Source of the DNA: Rhodospirillales bacterium
GTDB lineage: Bacteria > Pseudomonadota > Alphaproteobacteria > Rhodospirillales_A > JACZKS01
Direction of reading: 5' to 3'
NCBI GenBank assembly: GCA_018648445.1
Contig: JABGRG010000061.1
Coordinates: 1-22,714 of the forward strand
DNA length: 22,714 nucleotides
The notes under the pieces are model-generated. The model was not told the DNA's origin, made no database searches, and worked only from the letters and a program-made list of their open reading frames with translations. Within the stretch, counting starts at the first letter, position 1; the number at the start of each line of letters is the position of its first letter. Positions 15,441-22,277 of this stretch are shown here, in pieces. The translations under genes and the position numbers were made by a program.

Positions 15441-15934
15441 GAGGGTTCCTCGGCCTCAATTTTCAGCAATTTGAGTGCCTTGGTTAGCGTCTGCGCCCGC
15501 ACGGCGGTTCTGTCGCCATCAAAAACATGATGTTTGTCGATTGTCCGGCCGCCTTTGGCGGCAACGGCGAAATGAACCAGACCGACCGGTTTTTCGTCGG
15601 TTCCGCCGGTCGGCCCAGCGATGCCGGTCACGGCGACGGCGAGGTCGGCTGAGGATTTGGCGAGCGCACCTTCGGCCATGGCGCAGGCGACTTCATTGCT
15701 GACAGCGCCGAAACGTTCGATCAACTCGGGCGCAATACCCAGCATTTCAGCTTTGGCCTGATTGGTGTAGGTGACGAAGCCCCGCTCGACCACATCGGAC
15801 GAACCGGAAATCGCTGTCAAGCAACCGGCAATCAGGCCGCCGGTACACGATTCGGCGGTGGCGATGTGAAGTCCGCGCGACCGGCAGGCTTTCAGGACCT
15901 CTTCGGCGAGTTGAAGCTGTTCAGCCGGATACAT
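15437..15934 (-). CDS. pncC: CinA C-terminal-type nicotinamide-nucleotide amidohydrolase (PncC)
   Basis: The 165-residue product is the stand-alone CinA C-terminal domain, which deamidates NMN to nicotinate mononucleotide in pyridine-nucleotide recycling. Family blocks are HIATAESCTGGLIAG (S29 as likely nucleophile), FVTYTNQAKAEMLGI (K61 as likely catalytic partner), AVSNEVACAMAEGA and AVTGIAGPTGGTDEKPVG. The N-terminal molybdopterin-like domain of full CinA is absent; the open frame upstream is a shadow of pgpA. ATG 15934 has GGAGG 9 bases upstream; an in-frame GTG at 15940 overlaps the pgpA stop and lies too close to that site. The gene ends in a 4-bp overlap with the proline dehydrogenase start, so the three genes pgpA, pncC and PRODH form a tightly coupled operon. 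Confidence 0.88.
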   Translation of the reverse strand: MYPAEQLQLAEEVLKACRSRGLHIATAESCTGGLIAGCLTAISGSSDVVERGFVTYTNQAKAEMLGIAPELIERFGAVSNEVACAMAEGALAKSSADLAVAVTGIAGPTGGTDEKPVGLVHFAVAAKGGRTIDKHHVFDGDRTAVRAQTLTKALKLLKIEAEEPS

Positions 15935-15936
15935 TT

Positions 15937-16440
15937 TCACATTCCTCCAAACCACCAGACGATACCCGCCAGCACCGCGCTCGCATAGACCGCCGCCAGG
16001 ACGTCGTCGAACATAACGCCGAACGCCCCTTTTATTGCGTGATCGGCCCACGACACGGGCCAGGGCTTCAGGATATCGGCCAGGCGGAATACCATAAACC
16101 CAGCAGCATAAAGGATTGGATCGGCGGGAACGAAAACGAGAACCAGCCATTGCCCAGCCACTTCGTCGACAACGACGTGGGCGGGGTCGTTGCCTGCCGA
16201 TCCACCGATCATGCGATCCGTCGCCCACAGGCCGATGACAAAGATGACAGCTACCGCAATCGCCAATCCGATCGGGCCCGTCGTTACCTGAATTATCCAC
16301 GCGAAGGGAAGGGCAGCCAGCGAACCCCAGGTGCCGGGAGCATTCGGGAGAAGGCCCGCGCCAAACCACGTTGCGATCAAGGCTGCGGGATCGCGCAGAT
16401 CGATCCGTGGTTTCAGATCGTGTTCCGAAGGCGATTGCAA
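15937..16440 (-). CDS. pgpA: Phosphatidylglycerophosphatase A
   Basis: The product (167 residues from TTG 16440) dephosphorylates phosphatidylglycerophosphate to phosphatidylglycerol at the inner membrane. Family marks are ALIATWFGAGLLPNAPGTWGS (20-40), VVVDEVAGQW with D92 and E93, FRLADILKPWP (118-128) and GVMFDDVLAAVY with D145 and D146; the acidic residues bind Mg2+. Membrane segments are visible at about 55-75, 97-118 and 148-163. No ATG lies suitably upstream. The TTG at 16440 is chosen because AGGGAG lies about 9 bases before it and the resulting 20-residue lead to ALIATWFG fits the family; a TTG at 16512 would give 191 residues and is less likely. Its stop region supplies the ribosome binding site of pncC. 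Confidence 0.85.
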   Translation of the reverse strand: MQSPSEHDLKPRIDLRDPAALIATWFGAGLLPNAPGTWGSLAALPFAWIIQVTTGPIGLAIAVAVIFVIGLWATDRMIGGSAGNDPAHVVVDEVAGQWLVLVFVPADPILYAAGFMVFRLADILKPWPVSWADHAIKGAFGVMFDDVLAAVYASAVLAGIVWWFGGM

Positions 16441-16630
16441 GGCGATGTGCTCCCTGGGGCGAATTCCCCGTAATACCCGCACCAAGGGCCTGAATGTAAG
16501 AAAAAACCGCAAAGCAGGTATTCAACGAGAAAGAAGATTCCGAACTTGCCGCAGATGGCCAGAAGAGGCTTGCATGGCGAAGGGCGAAAAGATACCGTCA
16601 GCGCGTGACCGTCCCAGCAATAAGAAGGCG

Positions 16631-16682
16631 GGCGCGCGTTAATGCGCGTGGTTTGGTTAACAAAATTGTTTTTGGGTTAAGA
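16631..16682 (+). promoter_or_regulatory. Regulatory region of the M23 peptidase-bactofilin operon (repeat elements)
   Basis: The 274-bp gap between the divergent pgpA and M23 genes (16441-16714) holds no gene I can support. It contains a GC dyad CGCGC-GTTAAT-GCGCG (16633-16648) and two copies of GGTTAA 20 bp apart (16655-16660 and 16675-16680), each in a T-rich setting (TTTGGTTAA, TTTGGGTTAA). No convincing -35/-10 pair was found; TTGGTT at 16654 with TTAAGA at 16677 is the best and is poor. GTTAA-containing repeats are reminiscent of CtrA half-sites, but the canonical TTAA-N7-TTAA spacing is absent. Confidence 0.25.
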
Positions 16683-16714
16683 AAGCGCCTTGATTGTCGC
16701 TCTCGAGGGGTCGT

Positions 16715-18046
16715 ATGGAGCCGAAATATAGGGGAAACAAAAAACGCGGGCGGCTAAAACGCCTGTTCCACCACTTGTTTCCTGAACGCCAATTGTTTCT
16801 TCGCGCAGAAGGGCGAATGTCGCATATCCGCCTTTCGTGCCGAATGCAGGTTTTTATCGCGTTGGTCGTGATGGCAGCGGGGGCGTGGGCTGCGTTTAGC
16901 AGCTCAAGCTACGTTCTGCACGATAACGTGTTGGCGGCGAAAAACCACCAGATCGCCAATGTCCGGCTTGAATACCGCAGCCTTCTGAACCAGTTGGCGG
17001 CATACCAGACAAAATTCACGGGCATTACCCGCGAACTGAAACAGTATCACGAGACGATGCTGGGCTTGGCCGAGCATAACACGGCGCTGCAAAAGGATTT
17101 GAATTCGGTTGAATCCAAACTCCGTTCGACGGAGGGCGAACGCGAAAACGTGATCGCCGCACGCGAGGGACTGAAGGGGAGACTTCGCGAACTTGAAGAC
17201 GATATGGCGGGGCTTGCCAATCGCAACTTCACTCTCAAAGGTAATTTGACGTCGATTGAAGAAGATCTGGAATCCACGGTTTCGGAACGTAATCATGCTC
17301 TTTTCGAAAGGGGGAGGATGGAACGTCAGATCAAGGAATTGGAGGTGCGGCTTACCGCCCTGCAATCAGCCGAACAGGACGTCGTACAGCGTTTGACTGA
17401 ACAAACCGTGGCATCGCGGGACGATTTCGCCAAGGTCGTGAAAATTGCCGGACTGGACGTGGCCGATCTGTTGAAGGCCGACGCGTTGGCTTCCAAAAAC
17501 CAAGGCGGACCGTTTATCAAAATCGGTGAAGGCGAGAAAAGCGACGGTATGCCAGCCGAAGGGTTGCGGGCCAGCCTTACCAATTTGGACGATCAGCTAA
17601 ATCAGCTGGAGGGCCTGCAATCGGTCCTGCGCAAACTGCCGCTGTCGTCACCGCTGGATTATTTCCAGATTACCAGCCGCCACGGCAAACGCCGCGATCC
17701 CTTCAATCGCCGGTGGGCCATGCATTACGGGATTGATATGGGTGGAGTTTACAAAGCCTCCGTATTCGCCACGGCTCCCGGTGTGGTTACTTTCGTTGGT
17801 TGGAAGGGAAATTACGGGCGTATGGTGGAAATCAGCCACGGTTCGGGCATCAAAACCCGTTTCGGGCATCTGCACAGCACGCTCGTGAAGAAGGGCCAAA
17901 AGATCAAGTTCAGGGATAAAATTGCGCGTCTCGGAAGCTCCGGCAGGAGCACTGGCGCCCATTTGCACTATGAAATCATTTATAAGGGCAGATCCCGGGA
18001 CCCCATGAAATTCATGAAAGCAGGTCGATATGTTTTCCAAGGGTAA
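16715..18046 (+). CDS. Membrane-anchored M23 (LytM-type) metallopeptidase with coiled coil
   Basis: The 443-residue product has a basic cytoplasmic start, one membrane segment (about 44-64, MQVFIALVVMAAGAWAAF), a long charged coiled-coil region (about 77-225) and a C-terminal M23 domain. The zinc site reads HYGIDMGG (H337, D341) and GAHLHYE (H416, H418), with GHLHS (H385, H387) between, so all catalytic residues are present and it should cut peptidoglycan cross-links in the periplasm rather than act as an inactive EnvC-type activator. ATG 16715 is chosen for GAGGGG 4 bases before it; a TTG at 16694 is in frame but lies ahead of that site. The last 17 bp overlap the bactofilin gene, a pairing seen also in Helicobacter (csd1-ccmA) and other shape-control loci. 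Confidence 0.9.
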   Translation: MEPKYRGNKKRGRLKRLFHHLFPERQLFLRAEGRMSHIRLSCRMQVFIALVVMAAGAWAAFSSSSYVLHDNVLAAKNHQIANVRLEYRSLLNQLAAYQTKFTGITRELKQYHETMLGLAEHNTALQKDLNSVESKLRSTEGERENVIAAREGLKGRLRELEDDMAGLANRNFTLKGNLTSIEEDLESTVSERNHALFERGRMERQIKELEVRLTALQSAEQDVVQRLTEQTVASRDDFAKVVKIAGLDVADLLKADALASKNQGGPFIKIGEGEKSDGMPAEGLRASLTNLDDQLNQLEGLQSVLRKLPLSSPLDYFQITSRHGKRRDPFNRRWAMHYGIDMGGVYKASVFATAPGVVTFVGWKGNYGRMVEISHGSGIKTRFGHLHSTLVKKGQKIKFRDKIARLGSSGRSTGAHLHYEIIYKGRSRDPMKFMKAGRYVFQG

Positions 18047-18509
18047 AAAAGGTTCGGGCTACGAAGGGAAAAGCAGCACGCCGCTAAAGGTGGCCGTGCC
18101 GTCCATCATCAGCACCGACATGAAGATCATCGGCAACGTCATCAGTGAGGGTGAGATTCAAATCGACGGGCAGATCGAAGGCGACATCAAATGCAATAAT
18201 TTGCTTGTCGGCGAGCCCGCGAGCATCAAAGGCGAGATCGTCGTCGATTCGATTGAAGTGTTCGGCACGATTGTCGGGCAGATCAAGGCCAATTCAGTAA
18301 CACTGGCCAAGACGGCCCACGTCGTTGGCGATATTCTTCACGAATTCCTGGCGATCGAGAAGGGCGCTTTCCTCGGGGGACACTGCAAACGCATGCCCGA
18401 TAAGCAGGGAAACCCTGATCGCATCAGTCTGGTTCGCGAGGCGGGGAACGAGACCGCCAAAGAGCCAGTTGCCCCCGCTCCCAAGGAAAAGGGCGCCAAT
18501 TCAACCTGA
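18030..18509 (+). CDS. Bactofilin (polymer-forming cytoskeletal protein)
   Basis: The 159-residue product has the bactofilin beta-helix core (about 25-118), seen as repeated short strands with spaced hydrophobics and glycines: IIGNVISEGEIQIDGQIEGD, GEIVVDSIEVFGTIVGQI and AHVVGDILHEFLAIEKGAFLGG. Flexible tails lie on both sides: a Lys/Gly/Ser-rich start and a Pro/Ala/Lys-rich end. Bactofilins self-assemble without nucleotides and often position peptidoglycan enzymes. Here the M23 peptidase gene overlaps its start by 17 bp in another frame, so the two are almost surely co-translated and partner in cell-shape control. The ATG lies inside the peptidase gene, with CAGGTCG just upstream as a modest ribosome binding site. 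Its end overlaps the convergent hydrolase gene by 9 bp. Confidence 0.92.
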   Translation: MFSKGKKGSGYEGKSSTPLKVAVPSIISTDMKIIGNVISEGEIQIDGQIEGDIKCNNLLVGEPASIKGEIVVDSIEVFGTIVGQIKANSVTLAKTAHVVGDILHEFLAIEKGAFLGGHCKRMPDKQGNPDRISLVREAGNETAKEPVAPAPKEKGANST

Positions 18510-19355
18510 CGCATCGAGAAAAGCCTCGATTTTGTCGGCCAGACACGCCTCGGCCAGGTCCGGGGCGTGACCGACGTCAGGTACCGTGATCACCCCCAAT
18601 CCGGAAATTTCACCGGCCATTAGGCGGTGTGTCCGTTCGCTCAGTATGTCGGACTTCTCGCCACGTACGCAAAGCGCCGGAATTCGTGCCAGGGCCTTGA
18701 AAACGGGCCATAAGTCAGGTGCTTGCTCACTCATTTGCCGAACCGATTTCGAAATTTCCGTGTCCCAGTCATTGACCAACGTTCCCGCCTGTTCGCGAAA
18801 GGTGTTGCGGGCAATGCGAAGCCACCTCTCCTCGGACGTGGCCGGAAGGTTCGGGAACGCTTTTTTTAGGTAGTCGACGGCTGCCGCCCAGTCGGTGAGC
18901 CGGTGCCGCGTGCCGATATGGGCAAGAACGCGCTTTAATCCGCCCGGAACGACCTCCGGCCCGATATCGTTCAATACCACCCCGGCGACGGCGCATGGCA
19001 TGGCAACCGCCATGGCAGCCGCCAGAATGCCTCCGAACGAGGTGCCGATCACGGCGACCCGGTGATGGTTGATTGCCCCCAGGAGGTGACGGAGGTCGGC
19101 GATCCAGGCTTGTGGACAATAGCTTCGGTGGCTATTGGCGTACGCGGAACGACCGACACCGCGATAATCGGGGCACAGGACTTTACGGTGCGCCGACAGA
19201 CGTACGGCCAGATCGTGGTAATCCTTGCCGTTACGTGACAATCCGGGGAGACACAGCACAGGCGGATACGCGGCCGTGCCGCAGGGCTCATAAATTCGCA
19301 GGAAAAGACTGAGGCCGTCGAACGAAGTGATGCGTTGTTCGGAAACGCTTGCCAT
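18501..19355 (-). CDS. Alpha/beta-fold hydrolase
   Basis: The 284-residue product has the alpha/beta hydrolase order: oxyanion strand VLCLPGLSRNGKDYHDLA, CPDYRGVGRSAY, nucleophile elbow VIGTSFGG (S106), acid in RGEKSDIL (D236) and histidine in PDVGHAPDL (H263). The triad is complete; a cap region spans about 135-215. No signal peptide is seen. The family covers esterases, C-C hydrolases and haloalkane dehalogenases, and the substrate cannot be read from the sequence. ATG 19355 overlaps the stop of the HAD gene (TAATG, minus strand), so the two are coupled and may act in one pathway. Longer open frame upstream of this ATG lies inside the HAD gene and is not coding-like. Confidence 0.85.
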   Translation of the reverse strand: MASVSEQRITSFDGLSLFLRIYEPCGTAAYPPVLCLPGLSRNGKDYHDLAVRLSAHRKVLCPDYRGVGRSAYANSHRSYCPQAWIADLRHLLGAINHHRVAVIGTSFGGILAAAMAVAMPCAVAGVVLNDIGPEVVPGGLKRVLAHIGTRHRLTDWAAAVDYLKKAFPNLPATSEERWLRIARNTFREQAGTLVNDWDTEISKSVRQMSEQAPDLWPVFKALARIPALCVRGEKSDILSERTHRLMAGEISGLGVITVPDVGHAPDLAEACLADKIEAFLDASG

Positions 19356-20044
19356 TACAGGCCAAGAAGTATGGGCAACTCCCGCAGGCTGGTGATTTCG
19401 TATTCGGCCGTTGCCGGAAGATCTTCGCGCGCTTCGCCTTCGCGGTTCACCCATACCGTTCGAAAACCGAAATTGGCCGCCGCCGCGGCGTCCCATGCGC
19501 TGGAAGCGACAAACAAAATCCTTTCGGCAGGAACCTTTAATTGGTCGACGCCGATCTGATAGGCGCTGGGGTGCGGCTTGAAGATACCCGCCTTATCCAC
19601 CGAAATGACCTGATGGAGCAGATCGTGGATGCCCGCGCTGCGTACCGCCGCCGTCAACATGGTGGTTGACCCGTTTGAAAGAATAGCGGTCTTCAATTCA
19701 GCGTTTCTAAGTCCCAAAAGAACTTCCTTGACGTCGGGGAAGGCATCGAGCTTCAGCCACAGTTCCATCAGTCGCGAACGCAGGGTGTCGCCGCTAATTC
19801 CAAGCGAGGCCATGGCCGTGTCCAGACTATTGCCGGTCACATGCCAGAAATCCACATACTCGCCCATCAGGCTGCGCAGCCAGGAATAGGTCGTTTGTTT
19901 AGCCTGCCACGCGGAAAGCAACGGCGCCATCTTGTTGCCCAGCGCGTCGCGGCAGCGCGCGATTCCCGACCCCACGTCAAAAAGAGTGCCGTAGGCGTCG
20001 AACACGCAAGCGTCAATATCCGTAAGCGGTCGCAAATCCGACAT
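19355..20044 (-). CDS. HAD hydrolase of the haloacid dehalogenase type II family, key halide residues replaced
   Basis: The 229-residue product follows L-2-haloacid dehalogenases along its length: CVFDAYGTLFD (nucleophile D16, T20), YSWLRSLMGEYVDFW, ILSNGS (S123), FKPHPSAYQ (K156, Y162) and VASSAWDAAAAANFGFRTVWVNR (D185). Compared with Pseudomonas L-DEX YL as I remember it, D10, T14, S118, K151, Y157 and D180 are kept, but R41 is Gln (Q47), S175 is Ala (A180) and N177 is Ser (S182). R41 and N177 take part in halide release and binding in that enzyme, so true dehalogenase activity is doubtful; another hydrolase or phosphatase role is possible. It lies 77 bp after slt on the same strand and overlaps the alpha/beta hydrolase start by one base. 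Confidence 0.85.
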   Translation of the reverse strand: MSDLRPLTDIDACVFDAYGTLFDVGSGIARCRDALGNKMAPLLSAWQAKQTTYSWLRSLMGEYVDFWHVTGNSLDTAMASLGISGDTLRSRLMELWLKLDAFPDVKEVLLGLRNAELKTAILSNGSTTMLTAAVRSAGIHDLLHQVISVDKAGIFKPHPSAYQIGVDQLKVPAERILFVASSAWDAAAAANFGFRTVWVNREGEAREDLPATAEYEITSLRELPILLGL

Positions 20045-20121
20045 GCCAGCACCCCGTTTTCTTGTTGTCTTTCCGTTATGCGCTCTCGCCGTGACGTGGT
20101 CAAGCCACGCTCCCCCGCACC

Positions 20122-22137
20122 CTACCGTTTCAGATCCTTGTCAAGAGCCAGGGCAACCTGGGTTTTCGACAGGCGCGAGCGGTAAATCTGAAGATTTTCG
20201 AGCACCCTTTGAATATAGTTACGCGTTTCCCGAAACGGAACGAATTCAATCCAGTCAATGACGTCGATCCCCTGTTTTTGGGGGTCCCCGAATTCCTTTA
20301 TCCACCGGCGCGCACGCGACGGCCCGGCATTGTACGACGCCAGCGCCAGCACATAAGAGCCGTCGAAAGTTTTGACCATATCGGCCAGATAGGATTGACC
20401 GAGCGTGAGATTGTACTTCTTGTCGGACGTCAGGCGGTCGCGCGAGTACCTGAGTTTCAGGTTGCGGGACAATGTCTTGGCCGTCGCGGGCATGATCTGC
20501 ATAAGGCCCCGCGCTCCGGCCGTGCTCACGGCGCCCAGCCAAAAGGCGCTTTCCTGCCTAATGACCGCCAATACCAGCCCGCTTTCAACCGCTTTTGCCT
20601 TTCCCAGGGATGGCGGAAGCGTGATCGTCGGATATCCGGCCTTTACGAGAACATGTCCGTTGCGGGCGGCTCTTTTGGTCAACTTGATGGCAAGATCGGG
20701 CCTTCCCGCGACGCGGGCCAAACCCGCGGTCATCGCCTGCCAGTTCACGCCTTCCGATTGCTCGGCCAACGTCAGGATAAACGGTTTGACCGTTTTCTCC
20801 GCTCCGATCTGATAGAGGATGCGGATAACCCGTACCAATTCGTGATTCTGGAATTTCTTAAATTCAGTATTCGGAGGCATGGCGATGTTGGGCAGTTTGA
20901 AGTCGCCGCCGGGGTCCAATTGAACGGCCGCGAGCTGGCCGTAATAGGTGGTTTGGTATTTGGCCGCTATCCGATACCACATTTTCGAAGTGCGCTTGTC
21001 CTTCATGGCCTGAGCGGCCCGCCCCGCCCAATAGGCCCCGCGCGCCCGGCTGACGGGGAATTGAACGGCCTTGTACATGGCCACGAAGTGGGCCAGTGCG
21101 TCATCGAAATCGCGCAGAAAGCGTAAGGCGATCCATCCCGCCAGCCATTCGGCCTCGGAGAATTCCCGGACATGGCCGTTGTCGGGGTCGATGCCGTGGT
21201 TTCTGGCAAGCCGGTAAGCGTCGGTAACGTGGCCGTCCCCAAGTGCCTTGCGGGCCAGAACGTCGCGCTCAATCCACCATTTTTCGGGATACAAGGGATC
21301 AGGCGGTGGCGGCGTGAGAAGTTCGCGGGCCGACGCGTAGCGGCCCTTGCGGCGACGCCAGCGCAGGCGCTCATAGATCAGACCGGGGTGGTCTTTCAGC
21401 TTGGCAGGAACCTTGGCAATGGCCTTGTCGACATTTCCGGTGCGCCGCATAAGCATCAGGCGCGCCTCTGCGAGGGTGCGCGCGTTCGGACCGACCCGCC
21501 ACAACATGCGGCGCGCCGGCCAGTAGCGGTCTTCCCATATCAACCGTTCCAGTCGCGCCATGTGATCTTTTCGCGAGAGGTATTTACGATATCGGCGGTG
21601 GAACCCTTTTTCTCGCGATTTGCCGAAATTGCCGTTGATCCAAGTTTCACGGACCGCCTTGGTGCCCTCTTTCTTGCGGCCCTCGGCGAGAAGCGCAGCG
21701 GCGAAGCGAATTTTGCCCTCGATGCCAACGGGAGGATTGCGCGCAAACCAGTCGAGAACTTCCTTCGGTTCGGTTCCTGCGGGAATCTTTGCTTCGGCTT
21801 GTTCGCGCAACCTGGCTTGGCTTGGCCAGTCCGGGTTTTTTTTCATCAAGGACGTAATCTCGGCAAAGCTTGCCGTGGTGCCCGAGCGCGTTATTTCCAA
21901 CCATGTGAACAGCTTGCCGACCAGCGGATCAGTGGCCTTGGCTGACCATTTTCGAGCGCTTTTCCATTGCTTCTTGTCGAAAGCCTTGAGCGCGGCCTTG
22001 GCGTTCTTCATATCCGCCGTCGAGAGCAGAGACGAGGCTGGCTGCTCGGCGACGGAGGTGCCGATATGCGAAAAAATGGCAGCGCCGATGGCTATCGAGA
22101 TAACCAGACGCCGCAATGGTGGCGCGATCATACGCAT
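20122..22137 (-). CDS. slt: Soluble lytic murein transglycosylase (Slt70-like)
   Basis: The 671-residue product has a signal peptide (about 1-30, RRLVISIAIGAAIFSHIG then SVAEQ), a long alpha-helical superhelical region (about 35-500) and a C-terminal SLT goose-lysozyme-like domain. The catalytic block is VIRQESAFW with E529, followed by GARGLMQIMPATA, LTLGQSYLADM, ALASYNAGPSRARRW and FRETRNYIQRVLENLQIY, all typical of family 1A transglycosylases that cleave glycan strands in the periplasm with 1,6-anhydro product. Length suits Slt70 (about 645). ATG 22137 has no ribosome binding site; an in-frame ATG at 22131 is an alternative. A candidate promoter suggests the mRNA begins only a few bases ahead. 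It is divergent from dapA. Confidence 0.92.
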   Translation of the reverse strand: MRMIAPPLRRLVISIAIGAAIFSHIGTSVAEQPASSLLSTADMKNAKAALKAFDKKQWKSARKWSAKATDPLVGKLFTWLEITRSGTTASFAEITSLMKKNPDWPSQARLREQAEAKIPAGTEPKEVLDWFARNPPVGIEGKIRFAAALLAEGRKKEGTKAVRETWINGNFGKSREKGFHRRYRKYLSRKDHMARLERLIWEDRYWPARRMLWRVGPNARTLAEARLMLMRRTGNVDKAIAKVPAKLKDHPGLIYERLRWRRRKGRYASARELLTPPPPDPLYPEKWWIERDVLARKALGDGHVTDAYRLARNHGIDPDNGHVREFSEAEWLAGWIALRFLRDFDDALAHFVAMYKAVQFPVSRARGAYWAGRAAQAMKDKRTSKMWYRIAAKYQTTYYGQLAAVQLDPGGDFKLPNIAMPPNTEFKKFQNHELVRVIRILYQIGAEKTVKPFILTLAEQSEGVNWQAMTAGLARVAGRPDLAIKLTKRAARNGHVLVKAGYPTITLPPSLGKAKAVESGLVLAVIRQESAFWLGAVSTAGARGLMQIMPATAKTLSRNLKLRYSRDRLTSDKKYNLTLGQSYLADMVKTFDGSYVLALASYNAGPSRARRWIKEFGDPQKQGIDVIDWIEFVPFRETRNYIQRVLENLQIYRSRLSKTQVALALDKDLKR

Positions 22138-22146
22138 GGGATTTCA

Positions 22147-22175
22147 AATGTATGCGGCGGAGGCGGCTTTCTCAA
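22147..22175 (-). promoter_or_regulatory. Candidate promoter of slt
   Basis: On the minus strand TTGAGA (22170-22175) is followed by a 17-bp spacer and TACATT (22147-22152). Transcription would start around 22140, only about 3 bases before the ATG at 22137, so the transcript would be effectively leaderless. This fits the missing ribosome binding site. Confidence 0.4.
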
Positions 22176-22213
22176 GCGGCGAAAAAATACGAACGCCGAT
22201 TGTTCGGCTTCGC

Positions 22214-22242
22214 TTGCCGCTTCGGGCAGGACGGTCTATGTT
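22214..22242 (+). promoter_or_regulatory. Candidate promoter of dapA
   Basis: TTGCCG (22214-22219), a 17-bp spacer and TATGTT (22237-22242) form a good sigma70-type pair. Transcription would start near 22249, leaving a leader of about 29 nt that includes GGGGAG and AAGGG before the dapA ATG at 22278. Confidence 0.5.
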
Positions 22243-22277
22243 CGCGCGATTCTGAATAAACACTGGGGAGATAAGGG

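Noticed and set aside
15935..16525. N-terminal extension of pncC into a 362-residue protein
   Set aside because: The extension is an out-of-frame reading of pgpA, lacks the CinA N-terminal domain, and the ATG at 15934 has a strong ribosome binding site.
16639..16680. CtrA binding site upstream of the M23 gene
   Set aside because: Three TTAA elements occur, but spaced 18 and 20 bp between starts, not TTAA-N7-TTAA; kept only as a weak regulatory note.
20095..20109. Hairpin CGTGG-TCAAG-CCACG after slt as a terminator
   Set aside because: The stem is only 5 bp and no T-run follows it on the minus strand, so an intrinsic terminator is not supported.
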